Positions 12,372 through 24,915 are shown, counted from the stretch's first letter. The stretch: 64,000 nucleotides of DNA from Trichobilharzia regenti (GCA_944472135.2 OX235270.1:117133842-117197841), one strand, 5' to 3'. Numbers and translations: made by a program. Notes: generated from the letters alone by a model not told the origin.

Positions 12372-12982
12372 TTTTTGAAGCTTCTTTCAAATCACGCGAA
12401 CTCCACGGAAACATGGCTCGCTTCGAAATGCAAATAACACAAATATGGCGAATCAATAAACAATCTCTAAAAGGAAGTTCAGCTATCTACTGGCCTGCTT
12501 CAAAAAATTTCATCGATTCTGAACACAACAATCAAGATGAACATGAAGAAGCAATGCACAGGAAGTTAAATGAATTTGTTCCTGTATGGGTTCGATTAAA
12601 TGATTTAAGGTGCAAATGCCCTTATATTGAATTGGGTACTTCATATTTGATAGTGACTGACTTTGAGAGCTTTACCAATAAAGTGAAGAACGAACTGTTG
12701 TTTTCCTCCAAAACTGCTGTTTTACCCTGGCGCACAAGTTGGAGACGTAGACTTATTCGATTTCGTCGAAGAGAGAATCGTGGGGCTTGTGAAAAGTTTC
12801 GTGAACCTACTAAACTTCTCAGTGTATATCGTCCTAAACAGTCCCTAGAAATACCGACAACTCATAATGAATGGTATACAACTAGTGCTTCTCGATATTC
12901 CTCACCTAATTATAAAAGTCCGACGTATTCTTTGTCACTAAGACCCTACTCAAGTCCTAGACATTATTATGGGATATCTTGA
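12372..12982 (+). CDS. NTN: Netrin terminal exon: NTR domain and C-terminus
   Basis: The exon follows an acceptor (ATTCTTAG) and ends at TGA 12980-12982. Phase matches the preceding exon (G plus TT gives Val). Protein features in order: FEMQITQIWRI (NTR beta strands), an acidic insertion of about 24 residues, VRLNDLRCKCPYIELG with the CKC pair, a strand ending in TAVLPW, the basic block WRRRLIRFRRRENR, and the last NTR cysteine in GACEK. This matches netrin's CKCP and [21 protein letters not shown] region. A tail of about 60 residues rich in Ser, Tyr and Pro follows and is not conserved. The internal ATG at 12413 is not the start; translation enters by splicing. The six-cysteine pattern favours netrin over other NTR proteins. 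Confidence 0.88.
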
Positions 12983-14690
12983 AAACCTTTACAATACATT
13001 TATTCGTTTGATTGTTCAATTTGTGTACAAAAACATTTTTAATTCATAAAAACGAATATCCTATTATTATTACTCCACATTAATGTCGATGTCAAACTTC
13101 TGTATAAATTTCAAAAGGCCTCTCTAAACGACTAGCCATTCTAACTTCTGCATGAAACTCAATGTTGAGTAGTAAGTGGAATCTGCTTCACCATCTCCTA
13201 AAGCATGCATACTTATAGTTGGAATTTTACAACCCTTTAAACTGATATAATAACGAATGCTACATGCGCACAATTTACTCAAATGCATGTATGCATTAGA
13301 GAAGAACAACTACTTGTCATTACAATTTACACAGATTCTTCTATCTTTGTTCTTTTATAACGTTAATAGTTTTTTTCATCATATTTCATTACGTCATTTA
13401 AGGAATCTGTAGAATGAACTTTCTTTTCTCTTTTGTAAGTGGTTTATATTCAGTAAAGTAAATTAAATCTGTTATTGTCTGTCATCAGATCATTCATGTA
13501 TTATGAATATTACTATTATTATTCCCATTATCACTACTAATCCCACTGTTAAATATGTTTACATTTAATTATTAAAAGAAAAAATTAACGAAATCTTAGT
13601 AAACATTTGTTAGCCTTACATGATAAGTACTAGATTGGTGCTGAAACACAGAAATACCTACGGGTGCGTGACATTCACTGAATTTCTTATCGAGAAACTG
13701 TCTTTTGGATAAGTTTATGGATAGTAATCCTTTACTGCGATGACATTGGCAAGGAAATATACCATATTAATAGGGGAATTCTTCTTGGCAGTGATGCAGT
13801 AGTTCAGCCGCTTATGAAGTCATCATCTAAAATAAATGTAACCGGTCGTTTAGGAGGGAGATAAACAATATCTTTTATTTAGTGTCGTCTGGTATTTACT
13901 GCTGGACATGACTTCACTTATACTTTATCTCCGTAGAACCGAATAAGTACTAACATTATTTGGACTTAAGAAATAAAGATGGGAATAAAATATCGTCTTT
14001 TAATGACCAAAAAGCAAATATTAATTACCTTTGGTGTATTTTACAAATGTTAGGTGACGCTACACAACTGGTCTGCATCAACTCTGAACTTGATGACAGT
14101 GAATGAAATGTTAGAGCACAGTGACTTCTTCATTTAGTTAAATAAATTGTTATCCGCACCAACACAGATATTTTTTTCAGGCAACGTGTTTTCTTGTTCA
14201 GCTTTAGCATAGCAAAAGGAACAAGACTTGCAGTATAAAATATGCTCATTTTCTCTTCAGCTACAATAGCCTGGAATGTAGGCAGGACTAATGAGATAAG
14301 GAATTACATTTTTTTCTCCTAAGCAGAAACTAGAAATGAGGGTAGTAGTTTTCTGAAATAGCAAACAGTGAAATGTAATAGCTTAAATACTACAGTCAGC
14401 AAAAATACAAAGCTAGTTATTTACACTAAGTTAGGAGGAAGATTCGTGAAGTTTTTTTAAATAGCTACAACGAAATATCAACTAACGCGCAACACACAAG
14501 GAGAAGATTGTGTAGTAATGTACAAGAAAGAATTTGGGAGTGGTTTAACATCAAATGAGTTAAGATAAGTGAGCGTACAATAGCAATGTTAAAAATAATA
14601 ATAATAGAAAACACAATGCATGCTTATTTAATAACTTGAATAATAGTCACCAAGATAATATGAGATTAATCATGACTCAACAAAATGATG
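12983..14690. other. Downstream of netrin: 3' UTR and intergenic DNA
   Basis: The netrin 3' UTR must start here. No canonical AATAAA followed by a clear end is visible close to the stop, so the polyadenylation site is not assigned. The rest is AT-rich DNA with no recognised gene. Confidence 0.4.
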
Positions 14691-15450
14691 TGATGTTAGA
14701 TTTCTTTGCTTACTGACAGAAGTTTGAAGGTCGGAATATCGATTTTGTTTCCTAATTCCACTAGATGTCAGGTAGTTGAACTTGTAAGGGACTAGTAAAC
14801 GTGTTTCCGTCCTTCTTATACACTTTCTATGGCAATTACATATGAGTCTATAAACAATTGGAGGTTATTTCTGATTGGTACCTGTCCACTCTGGATTGAT
14901 AAAGAGAGCGAAAAGTGATGTAAAGAGGAATAAATGGGGCCGTCAGAAAGGCTGTAGCAAGAACAACTTTTGGTCTTTTGTTAATTCAGTGTGACACATC
15001 ACATTCTTTGGAAGTCAACAGTACAAATACTGGCTTTTTCTCTATTGAAGCGAAGCTCTTTTCATTACTACAAATTCCTCCGTAGAAACGAAAGAATTTC
15101 TTAGGATACCTGTCTTCATACATGTGCTTTTCAAGAAGGTCCAACTTTTCATGCACTCTGTCTGTAGAGGAAAGTTTTAACGCTCTTTTGAGCAGTGACG
15201 CGACTAACCCCTATTTGTATTTCATTTGATAGAAGCTGGAATAGCTGAATGAGTGTTCTGTCCAGGTGTGTTTAGTCTATAAACCTCTCTGGATTTGCTG
15301 TCATCCAGTCTTTTCGTGCAAATATCAAACTGAAACGGGTTGTCACGCTCATATTCCATTGTGAAACTAATTTCATGATGCATATTGCTATAAAAAAGGG
15401 ACAATTTACAAGCATGGTACATGGCCTCGCAGGTGACGAACGTAACGTAC
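14690..15450 (-). mobile_element. Penelope-like element relic
   Basis: Two overlapping minus-strand frames at 15222-15487 read a mutated PLE reverse transcriptase: HHEISFTMEYERDNPFQF, then DICTKRLDD where intact copies have FLDV. Farther along (15200 to about 15100) come LLKRALKLSSTDRVHEKLD and YPKKF, the post-RT linker. Traces of the endonuclease entry (QSRVDRYQSEITSNC) reach about 14870. This lineage resembles 41755-42225. Frameshifts and stops are numerous. Its ends are not sharply defined. Confidence 0.65.
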
Positions 15451-15949
15451 ACGCAACTTCCATAGAGGCTAGTCTCTTCGGTTGCACATTTTATTTAATT
15501 TGTTTCTAAATTATCCGTAAATATATCGCCAAGAATATGTCCTAAAGGACTTCTCATGTCTACTCCATTAGTCTAACCATAAAGTACATTACTGAAATTA
15601 AATTTGATAACTTTGTGCAAAGCATTTGCAGTTCTACCATATCTCCACTCGATAGGGGGATAAATTCAAGCTATCCGCAAATTATCTGTTTTCTTTTCAA
15701 GTAGAACTTTGGTGAATAAAGAAGATATTCCAAAAAAAACATCCAGAATATGTCAAGAATATTTAAGGTACTCAGTTTCTAAGGAAATTGCAAAGAATTT
15801 GTGCGTCTCTGTATAGTTAATCTATGATAAATGGGTCCCGCTTCCCTGCAAGTTAGAATGGTAGTTTGTGAGGTGTCAAGTAACGACATTATTGATCTCA
15901 GAAACACTTCACCTACTGACAACTTGAGTATTTTTCAGAAGTTCGTCTG

Positions 15950-16420
15950 TATGGATTTGATTTGTTTCAGATTGGCACCAGAAAAAAGAAAACCATGGGA
16001 AAGTACTGGACAGCTGCATCGTCTTACTGGCCAAGCCTGAAACAAATCAAGTTCCTACAAGTAACTCTCGAGAGTCAATCTGACGCTTGGTAGTTACTAG
16101 CTGCAGCATGAAGTTTCCCTGAGTTCTAGTGAGTAGTCATGATCAGTGTGGTCCACTTGGTTGGGAGCGAAGACGAATACTTGTCTATGATACCAGCTGG
16201 TAGTTGCGCTAATATCAGGATTGGTGGAAGTTAGAATTCATGGGCCATTGAGTCGAGTCCCACTGGGGTGCCTTGTAACTGGGAGCTTCTGGGTTGGAAC
16301 CTTGGTGGGTGCACACTGTGAAGAGTCCCACACTAGGGTGAAATAATTGTACACAACTCCATGGCGTTCAGTCGTTCTCCAAATGATATCAATCCGTGGT
16401 CAAATCTGAATTTGAGTAGT
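15950..16420 (+). repeat. Hammerhead-bearing foldback repeat, copy A
   Basis: The left end (GGATTTGATTTGTTTCAG, reading inward) and the right end (inverted form near 16380-16415) are diverged inverted arms. Between them is a tRNA-like head (16226-16310) with a degenerate B-box (GGGTTGGAACC). A hammerhead-like core follows at about 16320-16350 (GTGAAGAGTCCC, then GTGAAAT). In this copy the first core base (C3) is G and stem II is imperfect, so cleavage is unlikely. Confidence 0.6.
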
Positions 16421-17595
16421 ATGAATAGCTGATTTCAATCTTGACAACTTCCTTACAGTTTATTTTTCCCAACCGTCCTAATTGTTTCCCTATTTCCCCC
16501 CCCCCCATTATTTCTTTCTTTTCAGAAGAGTACAGTAGTGATACTAGACTAGATATAGGATTTTTGGAATAATATTTATAAAGTAAAAGTGCGTTGTTAT
16601 ATCAACGACAACCACACTACTAATCAGAACTGTAATTCTATTAATGTGCTAAAGTTCATCCAAAATCGTCTATCGGAAATAACCACTTTATTCAGCAACA
16701 TCTACTTGAGTTGGTCCTAGTAAGTATCGCAGCATTAATGTAGGATATATTTACAAAACCACCGTAAACTATCTTTGCTTTAAATAAGAGAAACTAATTA
16801 GAAATTAAGAACTCAGACTTTAGACTTATAGGCAGTGTAAATAAATAATATTGTGGCGTGCTACTGACAAGATTTGTTAGTAGTATATATACAGATGTAA
16901 ATATACACATCATCTGCAGGAATATCGAATAGTGGAGAGATGGATTTTAATGGCGAGTAAAAGAATGAAAGATGCTTGTGAAACCACATGGAAAACATGG
17001 AATGAAGACACAGAAGCGCAATATGGAGGATAATAGTAGTACAATACCGAAGATATGTGGAAAATGTGTATGGTAGATGTACTAAGCCTATATCTGTACA
17101 CGGAGTTGCTGATAAATAATTCCGTTACCGAATACTCTTGTGTTCAGCCATTATATATATTAGAGCGACTTCAAATTCGAGACTAACTGACTTATGAACT
17201 AAGACAAAGCTTACAGTAAAATCAAATAGAAAGTTATAAAAACAGATTATTTTTGAGGTGTTAAATTTCTGCATTAATATATATAATCCTCAAAGGAGTG
17301 ACAAATGGGTCGAATATTGATTATAAACTCATAAATATGACTTAAGTCTCGGCCTCAGAGGTAATACTAACCATCCAGTTACTTCTCACCTACCATGTAT
17401 TTAAGTTTTAAGACGAAATGTACAAATAAACAAATGGGGTGACTGTGAGATTACTAATATCAATAGTAGGAGCAGAAATATTTACCATTAGTTGGGAACA
17501 TAAAGCTTCTCTGCTTTGAGACAAAAATTCACTGTGTCTATCAGAAACATATCCATAAGTTATCACACTTTTATCCGGTGGGTAGGTTAAATACT
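16421..17595. other. Non-coding DNA
   Basis: AT-rich DNA with a C run near 16496-16506. No gene or well-defined repeat is recognised. Confidence 0.5.
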
Positions 17596-17781
17596 GTGCG
17601 TCGGTGGCACAGTGATTAGGACTCTCGCCGACCATCCACATGGTCCGGAGTTCTATCCCCTGCCGACGCACACCTGATATCTATGGTTGGCCTGCAAAAT
17701 TTGGGCTATCGATATCACATGCTGAAAATTCCACACCTATACCAAAAAATACGGTGTGGAATCAAGCCGTAATAAAAAAAA
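17596..17781 (+). mobile_element. tRNA-derived SINE, copy 2
   Basis: Same head and tail as the copy at 5985. The A-box region is GTGGCACAGTGATTAGG and the B-box is weakened (GAGTTCTATCC). The tail ends in an A run. The head ends GCCGACGCAC, so the acceptor-stem pairing with GCGTCGG is kept. Confidence 0.85.
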
Positions 17782-18710
17782 TAGTATCTATAGGAAATCA
17801 TAGCATTATTCGCTGATACGTAGACTTTGAGTCGTCGCAATCGAAGTCATTAAGGGGAGGTTTGTTGGATATCTATGTAACTGAAAAAGAAAATTAAAAT
17901 AATAAAGTCAAGAAAATAAGGAAAACACTATTCCTGAATATCTGCCCACTTTAATTCATCTGAAAATTAAATTTTAAAAAATAGTAGTAATGTAAATTCG
18001 TGATTTAGCGCGACCCCAACCATTGTCGTTGGTGGGACATCCATCCACACACGTGACATCTAATTTAAAACATAACTAATCCTTACAAACCAAACTATAG
18101 AAAGTAATGTAAATGATATATAATTCCAAGCCTACATAATACTACCATATAAGGAAGGGCCATCAAAAACCTTATGCAAGATCCTTAACAAAACAGGAAT
18201 CAGGGAAGCATTCAAACTCTACTGACCTAATTTGACAAATACTGCATAATTACTGTGAGGGTCATACATAGGTCTATGTAGTAGATCTTAGCCAATTAGG
18301 TTATCTAAACAGTGAAAGTCTCTAGGTGTACAATCTCTACCCCCAAAAAGATAAAAAAAAAACTCAGCAGTTGACGGAGATGCACTGACACACAGCCGTA
18401 CATATTTTTAAAATGTACTGTAGGTCGAGGGAGAGTTTACCAACCGAATCTTTATTCATCGAATCCATACCAAACACTTGCAATAAGAATGACGTTAGAT
18501 TAATACCAGAGATATAAAAATATTATTACCACTAAAATCCAAGGATCAGAAACCAACCAAACAAAAACTGAAGGTATTTTGAACCTCTTGATATCATTGT
18601 GAGTAATAAATTGCACTGAAAACATCACCAGAAGATAAATGAAAATATATTAGTGTTTTTTTTTTAGTTAAAATTACTATATTATTGAATCAGCCACAAA
18701 AGTGTATTAT
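17782..18710. other. Non-coding DNA between SINE and RTE fragment
   Basis: No exon is recognised. A short segment near 18010-18060 (GTTGGTGGGACATCCATCC) resembles 30240-30270 and may be part of an uncharacterised repeat. Confidence 0.45.
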
Positions 18711-19665
18711 TATTATTATTGTATCCTTTAGTTCCTAGAGGAACATAGGGCTTCAGCTGCGCACCTCCATTGACTTCGGTTTTCTGACAACTTTTTCACC
18801 CTGCTCCAGGTCTGTCCACACGCTTTCATCTCCTCCTCGCATGACCTCCTCTAAGTCACCCTTGGACGACCAACTCGCCGCCTCCCTTTCGGGTTCCACT
18901 CGAGGGCTTGTCTAGTGATGTCACTTGTTGGTTTCCTCAGCGTATGGCCAATCCATCTCCATTTCTTCCTGCCTATTTGTTTCACAATCGGTTCCTGATT
19001 GGTTCGCTAATTGCCAGAGATCCCTGTTGCTGATCTTTTCTGGCCATCTGATCTTGAGTATTGAGCGGAGACAGTTGTTAATGAAGGTGTGAAGTTTGTT
19101 TGAGATGCTCTTTATGACTCGCCAAGTCTCTGATCCGTATAGTAGCACTGACTTCACATTGGAGTTGAAAATCCGGATCTTATTTTTGATGCTGAGTGAT
19201 GTTGACCTCCACACAGATTTGAGAGTAATGAAAGCTTGTCTTGCTTTTCCGATTCTGGCTTTGATGTCCTCGTCAGTTCCGCCTGTAGTTGAAACGATGC
19301 TTCCCAGGTCGGTGGGTGAAGGAGGTTGTTTCTTTCAGGTTCCTCCCATTTATGCTGATTGTTGTCTGTTGTTGTTGTTGTTGCTGTTGATGTTCGCTAG
19401 GAATCTTCATCACCTCTGTTTTATTTATGTTCACCTGAAGTCCTATCTTTGATGCTTCTTCTGCCAACTTGTTACTTTTCACTTGCATATCTTCCAGTTT
19501 GTGGGAAATCAGACATATATCATCGGTGAAGTCCAGATCCTCCAAGTCTTTTGTGTCAGTCCATTTTATGCCTGTTCCCTCGTTGGTTGCCGTTGTCTGT
19601 CGCATTATCCAATCGATTGCAATCAGGAAGATCATTGGTGATAGTAGACAGCCTTGCCTCACTGA
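18711..19665 (-). mobile_element. RTE LINE, 5'-truncated copy
   Basis: Minus-strand frames at 19273-19662 and 18921-19214 read MRQGCLLSPMIFLIAIDW, the catalytic region, NKTEVMKIP, a Gln run and LLYGSETWRVI. The DNA is very close to the full-length copy at 31211-34260, so this is a young copy of the same subfamily. The active-site motif FADD is changed to FTDD. A Leu-Ala difference and frame change near 19010 sit at the same place where the long copy has a frameshift. The 5' end stops abruptly near 19665. The 3' end is an ATT repeat on the + strand at about 18706-18720. Confidence 0.88.
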
Positions 19666-21299
19666 ATATCTAAATGAAAATAATGAGCTCTACAGCACAT
19701 TAGATTTCAAAATATTTACTGGATAGAAAACCCACTCTAACTTGACTTTTGTCTTGGTTGACAATTATTCTACATCAAAGACTTAAACCTGTAATACCCA
19801 GTAATGATGTTGGCGAAATTTGTAACTCAGGTATTCAGGCCATAAAAAGGCGCTTGTTTGAATGGTTTATATAATTATCTGATTAGACGTCTGAATGGTA
19901 GTTATATTTAATGCTATTCAAAATGTAACAACTGTGTCCATCAAGCTAAACAGGGGGCTTTACAGTGGAAAACCTGTAAGCAGAAAAGTATCCTAAAAAG
20001 AAGTGACCAAAATGCAACAGTAAACACATTACACACATTATTTGCTCCTATCTTATAAAGCAATGTTTGATCAACTGCTATATATATTCTCAATAAGGAT
20101 TCCAGACCAAATTAATGCACACATTCTGGTATAATTAATAAAGTATTTTGAGTTTTGGAGAGTTAACATACCATTGTTAACAACGGAGATTTTTGTTTCT
20201 GATTCACCTACAACTCATACTCTCATTCTAACCTCAAATATAACCACAGAATATCAAAATATTCTGCCTTTTTCAGTGCTATTTCAGGTGAACTAACGAA
20301 AAGATGTGGGTTGCTGCAGACTAATCTAATATTAATTAAAAATGCCAGTCACCTAAATTGGTGCAAACCTGGTTGGTAGGATGTAATCAGAACTAAGGAC
20401 TAGAATACATAACACTGGTGACCAACAAATGTGTGCTTTACAGTTCAACCAGTGCGAGACATGAATTTCTCAGTGGCAGCAAGTATAACTGCAGCACTGG
20501 GTGACGTATTTTCGAATATGACAAGAGATAACTATTCCTTCGGGAATGAAGAAACACATGATTGATAAATGCAAATGAGCACAAAACGGAGATCTAATGT
20601 TATCTGCCAGCAGCTCCCAAAACGTTTAACTAATGAAGGCTTTGTTTTTCCCTTCTGAAGATAAAAAAACTCTTCCGAAAACTTTAAAAGTGGAATCATA
20701 TCATTCATTTATATTGCAGACAAATATCATGAAAATACTTCCACTATCCTGTGTTGTTTAGCTTTGAAAGAATAATTATTCAAAAGTACAAATTACAGAA
20801 AATCTGCTATTTCTCACAAAACAAACATATCCTCATCAAATGGTTATGTTTGATACTTTCACTCTACCAGACATCATAATAGTAATGCGACTATAAGTAC
20901 TTGGATGGAAATGAGCTTAACCTGTGGATCATAATCTTAAATTATCATTTTACTTTTCATATACGAGGATTCAAGTAACTCTCTTGAGTTGTGTAAGGTT
21001 GAATAACGCCTAGAACCTTTCATCCAGCTTAATTGACAACATCTGAAAAAGATTTTAGCTACTTGATAGTAGTATGAGGTCTTATACCTAATTTTTTGTT
21101 ATACATCGCAAGGGGCCTCTCAATTTATGAAAATCACTGCTCAACTACTACAGTCGACTTTTGCCACAAAATGAATATTAAGCATCGAAATTAGTTACGA
21201 TTCATATTCCACAATAAATCTGCTTTATTTCATCTGGCTTTCAGGTTGAATCTAGATAAATTATTTTCAATGTTTCCGAATCAACCAATGCATATAAAG
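19666..21299. other. Non-coding DNA
   Basis: AT-rich sequence with no recognised exon, RNA gene or well-bounded repeat. Confidence 0.5.
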
Positions 21300-21990
21300 T
21301 TAACATATCATTATTCGTTTTTTGTGTTTCGTTGTGAAACATCGATAGAAACTCACTGGCACATCTGCACTGTACTGTATTATCTGCCATCATTTTCCAC
21401 TGGCTGCAAGACTGAGCACATGTTTTCATTTCCTCCTTACACTGTATCCTCCATGTAACCTTGGGATCAAGCCCAACTCGCCATTTCCCATCTGAGTTCC
21501 ACTCGATGGCATAGAGCGTGACTTCATTCAGCGTTCTCTTCAGAGTATGTCTCGTCAGCCTCCACTTCATTCTGTATATTCGTTGGGCAGTAGGTTTTTG
21601 GCTTATTCTTCGTCAGAGTCCCTTGCTGCTAATCACTCCTGGCCATTTGATCTTCAGTATGCAGTGAAGACAACAATAGATTGAAAACTGCAGTAGTCTT
21701 CTGCAAATGATTTTGGTGACGTGCGCGCTAAATCTCTCAAACAAATTGAAGTTTTGACCTGATGGTGACGTTAAAAATTTAGATCTTATTCGTGGCGCTA
21801 AATGCTACATACCTCAGGAATGATTTCAAAGTAGTGAAAGTCTGTTTTATTTTCCTGACTCGATCCTGTCTGGTTTTAGCTTCCTCATAAAAGCCACTGC
21901 CTGTAGTTGAGACACCGCTGCTAAGGTAAATGAAAGAGGTGATTTTCTCTACATTTATTCCCTTTGTGAAACAAATATGATAAGCCTAGA
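21300..21990 (-). mobile_element. RTE LINE 3' fragment, old
   Basis: The minus-strand frame at 21241-21570 reads KWRLTRHTLKRTLNEVTLYA, then a region equivalent to GRPRVTWRR and a tail equivalent to RSQWRCAAEAL. Traces of the upstream segment (equivalents of ILKIRWPE and of the STTG block) reach about 21985. It is heavily mutated and faces the RTE fragment that starts at 22055 on the other strand. Confidence 0.7.
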
Positions 21991-22054
21991 ATATATATAT
22001 ATATCCTCAGCATATTTGAGAACTATTAACTGTTTTGTTTTCAGAGTTTCTAAA

Positions 22055-23045
22055 ATAGAATCACCAATGATATTCCTAATTGTGGTGGACTGGATTATGC
22101 GTCAGACAGTGAGTGGGAAACGAGAAAACAGGAATATCCTGGACCGACCGACGTGAAGAACCTAGAAGACCTGGATTTCGCAAGTGGATGACTTGTGTTT
22201 GATGTCACTGTCACAAAATCGAAGACTTACAAGCGAGCGAAAACCGACAAACTGGTCGAAGAAGCAGCCGGCGAAGACAGGACTCCAAGTGAACATAGGT
22301 GAACAAGACGGAGGTTATGAAAATAACCAGCCAACAACAATAACAGCAACATCCAGCGTCAATCCCCATCAACGGGAGGGATTTGAGAGAGGGTACTTCA
22401 TTCACTCACTTATCTACGGGGGGAGCATTGTCTCAACTACAGGCCGTCGGAACGGACGAAGATGTCAAATCGAGCTAGAATCGGGAAGGCGAGAAACACA
22501 TTCATCAACCTGAAATCAATCGGGAAATCTTCCGCTGTCACTCAGCATCAACAAAAAAACTCGCTCGGATTTTCAATACAAACGTCGAGTCAGTCAGTCC
22601 TTCTATACGGATCAGAAACAGCCTGTTGCAGACCTTTATCAACAACTGTCTTCGCTGGCTCTGTACTGAAGATCAGATGGCCGGGCCGGGCCGGAAAGAA
22701 TCACCAACAAGAAACTATGGGAAGGAACAAACAAAGCAAGAACCAATCGCCAACCAACAAATATGCAGGAGAAAGTGGAGATAGATTGGACACTCGCTGA
22801 AGAGACCGCTGGGTGACATCGCGCGCGCGTCAGGCCATTGCTCGAGTGGAACCAGGCCGAAAGGGAAGCACGCGGCGTGTGGGACGTCAGTGCAAGGGTG
22901 ACATGGAGGAGATGGTGTGAAGAGGATTTGAAAGAATATGGACTAACATGGATGCAGGTGAAAAGTACAGCAGAAGACAGAAGCAAATGGAGACGTGCAG
23001 TTGAAGCCCTATGTTCCACTAGGAACCCAAGGAAGCAATAATAAT
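22055..23045 (+). mobile_element. RTE LINE 3' fragment with broken FADD motif
   Basis: It reads the RT region from SPMIFLIVVDW to the C-terminus, ending near 23038 in an AATAATAA tail. Many short indels and duplications break the frame. The catalytic FADD codons are split: TTCGCA is followed by AGTG before GATGAC. The same four extra bases occur in the copy at 40545-41567, with which it is near-identical over about 1 kb. Local repeats include CGGGCCGGGCCGG at 22683 and CGCGCGCGCG near 22820. Confidence 0.82.
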
Positions 23046-24552
23046 AACTTAACCATACTGAAAAATATATTGGCATCAAAAACTCTTACTGTACACTATT
23101 ATCTACTAATGAACAGTCATTAAGCATTTTGTTTATAAATATCTACTAACGGCAACATACAGCGTAACTGACGATTGCTAAATAGTATCAAACTCATTGT
23201 CTCAGACTCTACCGCTAGATACTACCAATCGATTCATACCCCAGAACTGCTTTTTATCCGATGACATATTAATGAGACCAAGTAATAAATGTGCTATATT
23301 TCTTTATGAGAAAAGTCGTGAAGTGGTTAAGGCAACTACGAGTCACACTGGAACACTGATAAGAAAATCAAGGGGGAGAAATACGAGAATGTTATTATTT
23401 TTCAGTGGTCTTTTTATTGATTTCAGCCTATATACACTCCATCTTCAAATCATTACCTGCGCGAAAATGTCTTATCTCTGAGACACTGATGATTGAGAAA
23501 AGTAATTCGAACTGAATATGGGAGCCACAATAATCTCATGTGACCAGGCTATGAATAAACAATCACATATCAATAGATTTCCGATTACTATTTAAATGTA
23601 TTTGAACAGACATACAACAAAAATTAGTGCAGAATAATATGGATCTATTTTATTTCATTGGTTCTCGTCAGCTGCGTACGACCCATGATCTTTAGCAAAA
23701 CCAGTTATAATACCGTTTTAACGTACATTTTGTTCATCATCATGAATCAACCCTCAACCCCACGTACGTTGCCCCTCTGTCAATGAAACTGTAGGAGCCG
23801 AACAGAAAGAAGACTCGATGTCAGATTCTTTGGACACGAACCAAATAACCTTTGATCAAAGAGACAGAATATTATGAACTCTTCAGTTGCTAAATTCCTG
23901 ATACGGCGCCGTGTGGATGAAATGGGGAAGGGTATTCAAAGTAATTAACAGACAAACCGACCCAGATACCCCTCGGTTTGTTGAAGTTATCGCAGTAAGA
24001 CGACTGAAATTTAACCTGTGTGTTCTAAAGGAATCCGTCATTGGGCTTCAGTTACCCTGATAACTCTCCCTTAGTAACTCTTTCTCTTTCAATTTCATCG
24101 TTTTGTTGCAATCCCCACTCATTTTCTCTTGACTATCATATTAGACTTAATTTTCGAACCTTTGATTTCTCCTCACTGCATTCCATCATAATTTTTTCAT
24201 TCGACTTCGTACAAGCCAAATTTTAATTTTTCAATCTTATGAATTCTAATCACTGCATCTTATGATTTCTGATTACTCAACTGTCAATGACTTATCATCA
24301 ACGCAGCAACAAAACTGTTCATTCTTTTACGAGAAAGTTTGCTCTGAATATATGCATATATAAATGCTAATAATATGAGATAACCTTGTCATCCTTATGT
24401 TTTGTTTCACTATGATTTTCTTACAACAATCCTAACTGCAGGACTGATTTATGATGTTGACCAAACGTATGTTAAAACTAACTACTAATTTTACACTAGT
24501 ATAAATAATCCTGTTTGTAGAATATTAAGGAAAAGAGTCCTATCGAAACTTA
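23046..24552. other. Non-coding DNA
   Basis: The open frame at 23197-23481 (94 codons) has no recognisable domain, and no supporting splice sites were identified. Nothing else is recognised. Confidence 0.45.
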
Positions 24553-24915
24553 TGAGTTCATTAAATAATACCTCTTTTCCTCAGTTGTTGCTTGTTTTAA
24601 ATTTCTTACAGCTTGTGGCCAGCATATGAAAGGCAAGCTGTAGCATTGGGCCATTTTAGCTTGCAGATACCAGCTTTCTTGCTCCAGCGGAGCTGAGCAT
24701 ATTGGCTGTAGCATGCGCCCACTAATAAAATATACTCGGGAACACTACCCAGCCTGGCTAGCAAAGAGAGGACGCAGGTGTATTTATAGTTCGGTAACAG
24801 AACATCTCGTGAACTCAGGATACTCAGCTTCATTTGAGAAACCCTTCCAAGAATTATAGAAGATCGGATCAAATCCCTGAAGGAGTGAGATCAAGACGTC
24901 TGTGCATAGCTGAAG
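24553..24915 (+). mobile_element. Penelope-like element fragment
   Basis: The + strand from about 24640 reads a decayed GIY-YIG segment: AEHIGCSMRPL, then TREHYPAWLAKRG, SSVTEHLVNSGYSA and remnants of the following helix. The segment 24553-24604 (GTTCATTAAATAATACC, then TTGCTTGTTTTAAAT) matches the terminus of the PLE at 42414-43951 in the orientation seen at its right end. This is a short 5'-truncated relic, possibly again with an inverted end cap on the left. Confidence 0.6.

Noticed and set aside
12413..12982. Stand-alone 189-codon gene starting at ATG 12413
   Set aside because: Netrin homology continues upstream of that ATG to the acceptor at 12371 and joins in phase with the exon at 7739-7813.
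15831..16040. 69-codon + strand frame
   Set aside because: It overlaps the left arm of a hammerhead-type repeat and shows no protein similarity.
17408..17671. Minus-strand frame of 87 codons, similar to frames near 6000, 53550 and 60400
   Set aside because: They are translations of the tRNA-derived SINE head and recur only because the SINE does.
24606..24872. 88-codon minus-strand open frame
   Set aside because: It is antisense to a PLE endonuclease fragment on the + strand and has no domain of its own.
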